The notes below the pieces were generated by a model, which ran no database searches, had not been told where the DNA came from, and saw only the letters and a list, made by a program, of their open reading frames with translations. From positions 248,001 to 312,000 of the forward strand of contig CAWIZH010000002.1 of assembly GCA_963840565.1 (NCBI GenBank): DNA of 64,000 nucleotides. The letters run 5' to 3'. The stretch's first letter is position 1; each line of letters begins with the position of its first letter. This stretch comes from VRUE01 sp963840565 (GTDB lineage: Bacteria > Actinomycetota > Thermoleophilia > Solirubrobacterales > 70-9). A program made the position numbers and the translations under genes. Below, in pieces: positions 60,795 through 64,000 of the stretch.

Positions 60795-62090
60795 ATGTAT
60801 GACAAGGCGAAGATCTGGGTTGAGGGTGGGGCCGGTGGGAACGGGTGCATCTCGTTTCGCCGGGAGGCTCATGTGCCCAGGGGCGGTCCCGATGGTGGGG
60901 ATGGCGGGCATGGCGGGGACGTCGTGCTTGTTTGCGATGCCTCAAAGCGAGATCTGGGGGCGCTGAAGGGGAGCAAGCACTTCAGGGGCAGTCGGGGGAA
61001 GCATGGGGAAGGGTCCAATCGGCAGGGAGGCCGGGGGGACGAGCGGGAGATCTTGGTTCCTGCCGGCACTCAGGCTGAAGCTGTCGATGGGAGCCAGGTC
61101 GATTTGGTTGAAGTTGGGCAGCGGGCTGTGGTGGCGCATGGTGGGCGTGGGGGGCATGGGAACAAGCGGTTTGCGACCTCTACCCGGCAGGCGCCTCGAT
61201 TTGCTGAGAACGGGACCAGCGGTGAGGAGGCGTGGATTGAGCTGCAGCTGAAGCTGCTTGCTGACGTTGGGTTGATCGGGTTGCCGAACGCCGGGAAGTC
61301 TTCACTGCTGGGGCGACTTACTCGGGCGGCGCCGAAGGTGGCCGACTATCCGTTTACGACGCTCTCGCCGGTATTGGGGACGATCGAAGGCGAGGACCGG
61401 CAGGCGATCGTTGCCGACATTCCTGGCTTGATCGAAGGGGCTGCCGACGGCGCCGGGCTTGGGCATGAGTTCTTGGCTCACGTCGAGCGTTGCGCGATGC
61501 TGGTCCACCTGGTCGAGCTGGCGCCGCTGGAAGGCGAGCCGGTGGCGAATTACGAGGCGGTGCGGGAGGAGCTTTTGTCCTATGGGGCTGGGCTCGACGG
61601 ACTGCCGGAGCTGGTTCTGCTCTCGAAGCGAGATCTCCTTCCACCAGACGACGTCGAGGCCGCGCTTGCGGAGTGGAGAGAGCGCCTGGGAGACGGTGGC
61701 CTCGGTGTGCTCTCCGCCTCCTCGGCGACCGGCGAGGGGCTGGATGAGCTGCGTGAACGGACCCTCTCTGCGCTGCCGGAGCTGCCCGGAATGGCCAGAC
61801 CCGAGACGGGGCCGCAGCCATCGGCCGAATTCGAGGTCGAGCACCGCGTCTACCGGCCCGCCGGCGAGGGTGGCTACTCGGTCGAGCGCGAGGACGATGG
61901 TGCCTACCGCGTCACCGGCCGTGGGGTCGAGCTGCTCTTCGAGCGCCACGACGTCAAAAACGAAGAAGCGCTCGCCTATCTGGAGCAGCGGCTGAACGAG
62001 ATCGGAGTCGTCGCCGCTCTGTGCGCCGCCGGCTTTGAGCCCGGCAACGAGGTTCGGGTCGGCGAGCACGAGTTTGAGCTTTATCCGTGA
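60795..62090 (+). CDS. obgE: GTPase ObgE/CgtA
   Basis: Essential ribosome-associated GTPase. The 431-residue protein has the glycine-rich Obg fold (WVEGGAGGNGCISFRREAHV, GGPDGGDGGHGGDVV), G-domain motifs GLPNAGKSSLLGRLTRA (G1), DYPFTTLSPVLG (G2), DIPGLIEGA (G3), LSKRDLL (G4), and a C-terminal OCT domain. The stop codon's last base begins a 27-bp perfect inverted repeat. Its codon use is less GC-extreme than usual in the first half. Confidence 0.95.
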   Translation: MYDKAKIWVEGGAGGNGCISFRREAHVPRGGPDGGDGGHGGDVVLVCDASKRDLGALKGSKHFRGSRGKHGEGSNRQGGRGDEREILVPAGTQAEAVDGSQVDLVEVGQRAVVAHGGRGGHGNKRFATSTRQAPRFAENGTSGEEAWIELQLKLLADVGLIGLPNAGKSSLLGRLTRAAPKVADYPFTTLSPVLGTIEGEDRQAIVADIPGLIEGAADGAGLGHEFLAHVERCAMLVHLVELAPLEGEPVANYEAVREELLSYGAGLDGLPELVLLSKRDLLPPDDVEAALAEWRERLGDGGLGVLSASSATGEGLDELRERTLSALPELPGMARPETGPQPSAEFEVEHRVYRPAGEGGYSVEREDDGAYRVTGRGVELLFERHDVKNEEALAYLEQRLNEIGVVAALCAAGFEPGNEVRVGEHEFELYP

Positions 62091-62167
62091 GAGGGACGAG
62101 CGCCCCCTCCCCAAACGAGCGGCGGGAGCCGCTCTTGAGTGTTTGGGGAGGGGGCGCTCGTCCCTCT
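62090..62167. repeat. 27-bp perfect inverted repeat with inner hairpin after obgE
   Basis: Arm 62090-62116 (AGAGGGACGAGCGCCCCCTC...) is exactly complementary to 62141-62167. The 24-base centre holds a second perfect hairpin GAGCGGC/GCCGCTC (62117-62134). The left arm includes the final A of the obgE TGA. No T-tract follows. It may be a bidirectional terminator, an RNA-stability element, or a relic of the same element family as copies A and B. Confidence 0.75.
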
Positions 62168-62214
62168 TCGGCGTGAGCTTTCGGTTTGGTGGTGGCTCAT
62201 AGACTTGGGCGGCT

Positions 62215-63303
62215 ATGACTCTCGTTGTCAAGCTCGGTTCCTCGATCGTCGCCGCTGACGACGGTGATCTGCGCGCTGAGGTGCTCGACTCGGTGTGCGA
62301 GCAGGTTGCGGCCCTGGAGCGTGGTGGCGAGCGCGTGGTGATGGTGACCTCGGGCGCGATCGCCCGCGGCATGCGGTTGATGGGCTTGCCGGTGCGGCCG
62401 CGGGCGATGGACGAGTTGCAGGCGGCCTCCGCGGTTGGCCAGGGCGACCTCTTTCGGGCCTACGAGAGTCGCCTCGCCGAGCATGGCACCCGCGCCGCCC
62501 AGGTGCTGCTGACCGCGGCCGACATCGCCGCCCGCACCAACTACCTCAATGCGCGCCAGACGTTGCGGCGGCTGATCGAGTGGGGGGTGGTGCCGGTCGT
62601 CAACGAGAACGACACCACGGCGACCGACGAGATCAGCTTCGGCGACAACGACTTCCTCGCCGCCCAGGTGGCGATCCTGCTTGACGCGCGGCTGCTGGTC
62701 CTGCTGACTAACACCGACGGTCTCTTCACCGCCGACCCGGCGGTGGATCCCGAGGCGAAGCGGATCCCGGAGGTTGCTGACTTCTCCCAGCTGGCTGGGA
62801 TGGAGATCGGCGACCGCACTTCTGTCTTTGGCTCGGGCGGGATGCGGAGCAAGGTGGCGGCGGCGGAGATGGCTGGCGAGGCGGGCATCGCGGCGGCGAT
62901 CTGCAACGGGACCAGCGCCGGCACGCTGGCCGCCGCGGCCGCTGGTGACCCGGTTGGGACGCGATTTGCGGCGCAGGGCTCGAAGGCGTCCAGCTTCAAG
63001 CTTTGGCTCAAGTACGCGAAGCCGGTTCACGGTCGGCTGACCGTCGACGAGGGAGCGGCCCGGGTTCTGCGCGAGAGCGGCTCGAGTCTGCTGCCGGTTG
63101 GGGTTGTCGAAGTCGACGGGGACTTCGACGCCGGCGACGCGGTGGAGATCGCCGTTGATGGCGAGGTGATCGGCAAGGGGATTGCGGATTACTCGTCTCG
63201 GGAGCTGCCGGATGTGATCGGTCTCAAGAGTGCGGACGTGCGGGAGCGAATGCCGCATGCTGCCGATGAGGTGATTCATCGGGATCGGTTCGTTCTGGTT
63301 TAG
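62215..63303 (+). CDS. proB: glutamate 5-kinase
   Basis: First step of proline synthesis. The 362-residue protein has the kinase start TLVVKLGSSIVAADDG, MVTSGAIARGMRLMGLP, AQVLLTAADIAARTNYLNAR, VPVVNENDTTATDEISFGDN, and a C-terminal PUA domain (GRLTVDEGAARVLRESGSSL). Complete. proA follows after 148 bases that hold copy B of the structured repeat. Confidence 0.96.
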   Translation: MTLVVKLGSSIVAADDGDLRAEVLDSVCEQVAALERGGERVVMVTSGAIARGMRLMGLPVRPRAMDELQAASAVGQGDLFRAYESRLAEHGTRAAQVLLTAADIAARTNYLNARQTLRRLIEWGVVPVVNENDTTATDEISFGDNDFLAAQVAILLDARLLVLLTNTDGLFTADPAVDPEAKRIPEVADFSQLAGMEIGDRTSVFGSGGMRSKVAAAEMAGEAGIAAAICNGTSAGTLAAAAAGDPVGTRFAAQGSKASSFKLWLKYAKPVHGRLTVDEGAARVLRESGSSLLPVGVVEVDGDFDAGDAVEIAVDGEVIGKGIADYSSRELPDVIGLKSADVRERMPHAADEVIHRDRFVLV

Positions 63304-63317
63304 ATGTGGAAGGTGGG

Positions 63318-63435
63318 GGCGGGGTGGGGTGCCTCGCCAGTCGGCTGGCTTTTTCGCCGGTCGCGCCGCTGCTCTCGTTGAGTGGTCTGTGCGAAAAAGA
63401 TGACGCCGCCGCCTGGCGAGGCACCCCACCCCGCC
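63318..63435. repeat. structured repeat element, copy B
   Basis: Outer arms 63318-63340 and 63413-63435 are perfect 23-bp complements (GGCGGGGTGGGGTGCCTCGC... on the left). The core 63344-63412 has the inner stem CTTTTTCGC (63349-63357) / GCGAAAAAG (63391-63399) and the conserved loop TTGAGTGGTCTGT, nearly identical to copy A at 60.6 kb. It separates proB from proA. Confidence 0.8.
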
Positions 63436-63451
63436 AGCTACCCTTAGCCGC

Positions 63452-64000
63452 ATGGCTGTCACGACTAGAACGGTGCCGGGGATTTGCTTGGCCTCTCGAC
63501 GGGTTGCTCGGGAGCTTGCGGGTGCATCTACCGCTGCCAAGGATGCGGCGTTGGAGGCGACTGCTCGGCTTTTGGGCGAGCGGAGTGCGGAGATACTCGA
63601 GGCCAATGCGGCCGACTTGGCTGACGAGCGGGCGTCGGGGTTGACCCAGGCGCTGCGGGATCGGTTGACGCTGACCGAGGACCGGGTTGCTGCGATGGCC
63701 GATGGCGTGCGGGCCGTGGCTTCGCTTGAGGACCCGATTGGTGAGGAGCTTGAAGCGAAATCGCTGGAGAGCGGACTGGGCCTGCGGAAGCTGCGGGTGC
63801 CCCTTGGCGTCGTTGCGGTTGTGTACGAGGCTCGGCCTAACGTGACGATCGATTGTGCTGCGCTGACGATCAAGAGTGGTAACGCGATCGTGCTGCGGGG
63901 GTCGCATTACGCCGAGCGATCGAATGCGGCGCTGGCAGCTGTGGCTCGTGAGGCGCTCGCGGAGGCTGGGTTGCCCGAAGATGCCGTGCTGCTGTTGCCG
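63452..64000 (+). CDS. proA: gamma-glutamyl phosphate reductase, 3' truncated by window end
   Basis: Second step of proline synthesis, reducing the ProB product. The visible 183 codons start at ATG 63452 (MAVTTRTVPGICLASRRVAR) and include the aldehyde-dehydrogenase-like segments LEANAADLADERASGL, LRKLRVPLGVVAVVYEARPN and NAIVLRGSHYAERSNAAL. The frame runs off the window still open. Normal for the family so far. Confidence 0.94.
   Translation, partial: MAVTTRTVPGICLASRRVARELAGASTAAKDAALEATARLLGERSAEILEANAADLADERASGLTQALRDRLTLTEDRVAAMADGVRAVASLEDPIGEELEAKSLESGLGLRKLRVPLGVVAVVYEARPNVTIDCAALTIKSGNAIVLRGSHYAERSNAALAAVAREALAEAGLPEDAVLLLP

Noticed and set aside
62197..63873. A 558-codon minus-strand open frame across proB and proA
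   Set aside because: Antisense of two clear proline genes. The peptide phrase it shares with a frame near 60.6 kb comes from the structured repeat copies, not from a protein family.

Overview
The window is a 64 kb piece of a high-GC bacterial chromosome with a dense, ordinary bacterial gene layout. Housekeeping gene order (tig-clpP, clpX-valS-folC-ndk-maf, mreBCD-mrdA-rodA, rne/rng-rplU-rpmA-obgE-proB-proA), the frequent GTG starts and the PadR, PucR, MMPL and DUF2277 families point to an actinobacterium. The Thermoleophilia (Solirubrobacterales-like) are my best guess, by inference only. No rRNA, CRISPR array or complete insertion sequence was seen.

Layout. 0-5 kb: two small unknown genes, tatC/tatA, an exported ferritin-like protein, and a PadR regulator ahead of an encapsulated ferritin plus encapsulin shell pair, so this end is an iron-storage neighbourhood. 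5-19.5 kb: a mixed accessory and metabolic stretch with an AAA ATPase, a mismatch uracil-DNA glycosylase, an MMPL exporter, a SET-domain methyltransferase, a cysteine-less DksA-like protein, DegV, glutamate decarboxylase, a mazEF-type toxin-antitoxin pair with a clear inverted-repeat operator, and an alpha/beta hydrolase.

19.6-28.1 kb: the most unusual region. An atypical tRNA (anticodon UAA, short variable loop) is followed by a same-strand, tightly packed gene set: a divergent arginyl-tRNA-synthetase-like protein, a fused aminodeoxychorismate synthase (PabA-PabB), a GNAT acetyltransferase, an HDAC-like amidohydrolase, an AroQ chorismate-mutase-like protein, a cytochrome P450 and a SidA-like N-monooxygenase. 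A PQQ-propeller lipoprotein follows. PabAB plus a stand-alone mutase is the entry to p-aminophenylalanine-type metabolites, so I read this as an undescribed biosynthetic cluster. Every protein gene from about 19.8 to 29.7 kb is broken by many single-base indels while both flanks are clean. This most likely reflects poor consensus sequence rather than gene death.

30-45 kb: regulators (TetR, PucR, ArsR-like), a metallophosphoesterase, an RTX-like secreted protein, a STAS protein, a GH15 glucosidase/trehalase, a CtaG-like membrane protein, trigger factor, ClpP, an M23 peptidase, an HNH protein and several unknowns. 45-64 kb: the core proteostasis, translation, cell-shape and proline genes, ending inside proA.

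Non-coding structure is notable in the last third. Two near-identical ~69-nt cores sit inside different but perfectly or almost perfectly self-complementary arms (60.6 and 63.4 kb). A related-looking palindrome overlaps the start of the M23 gene (40.5 kb), a 27-bp perfect inverted repeat follows obgE (62.1 kb), and similar palindromes lie in frame inside valS and folC.
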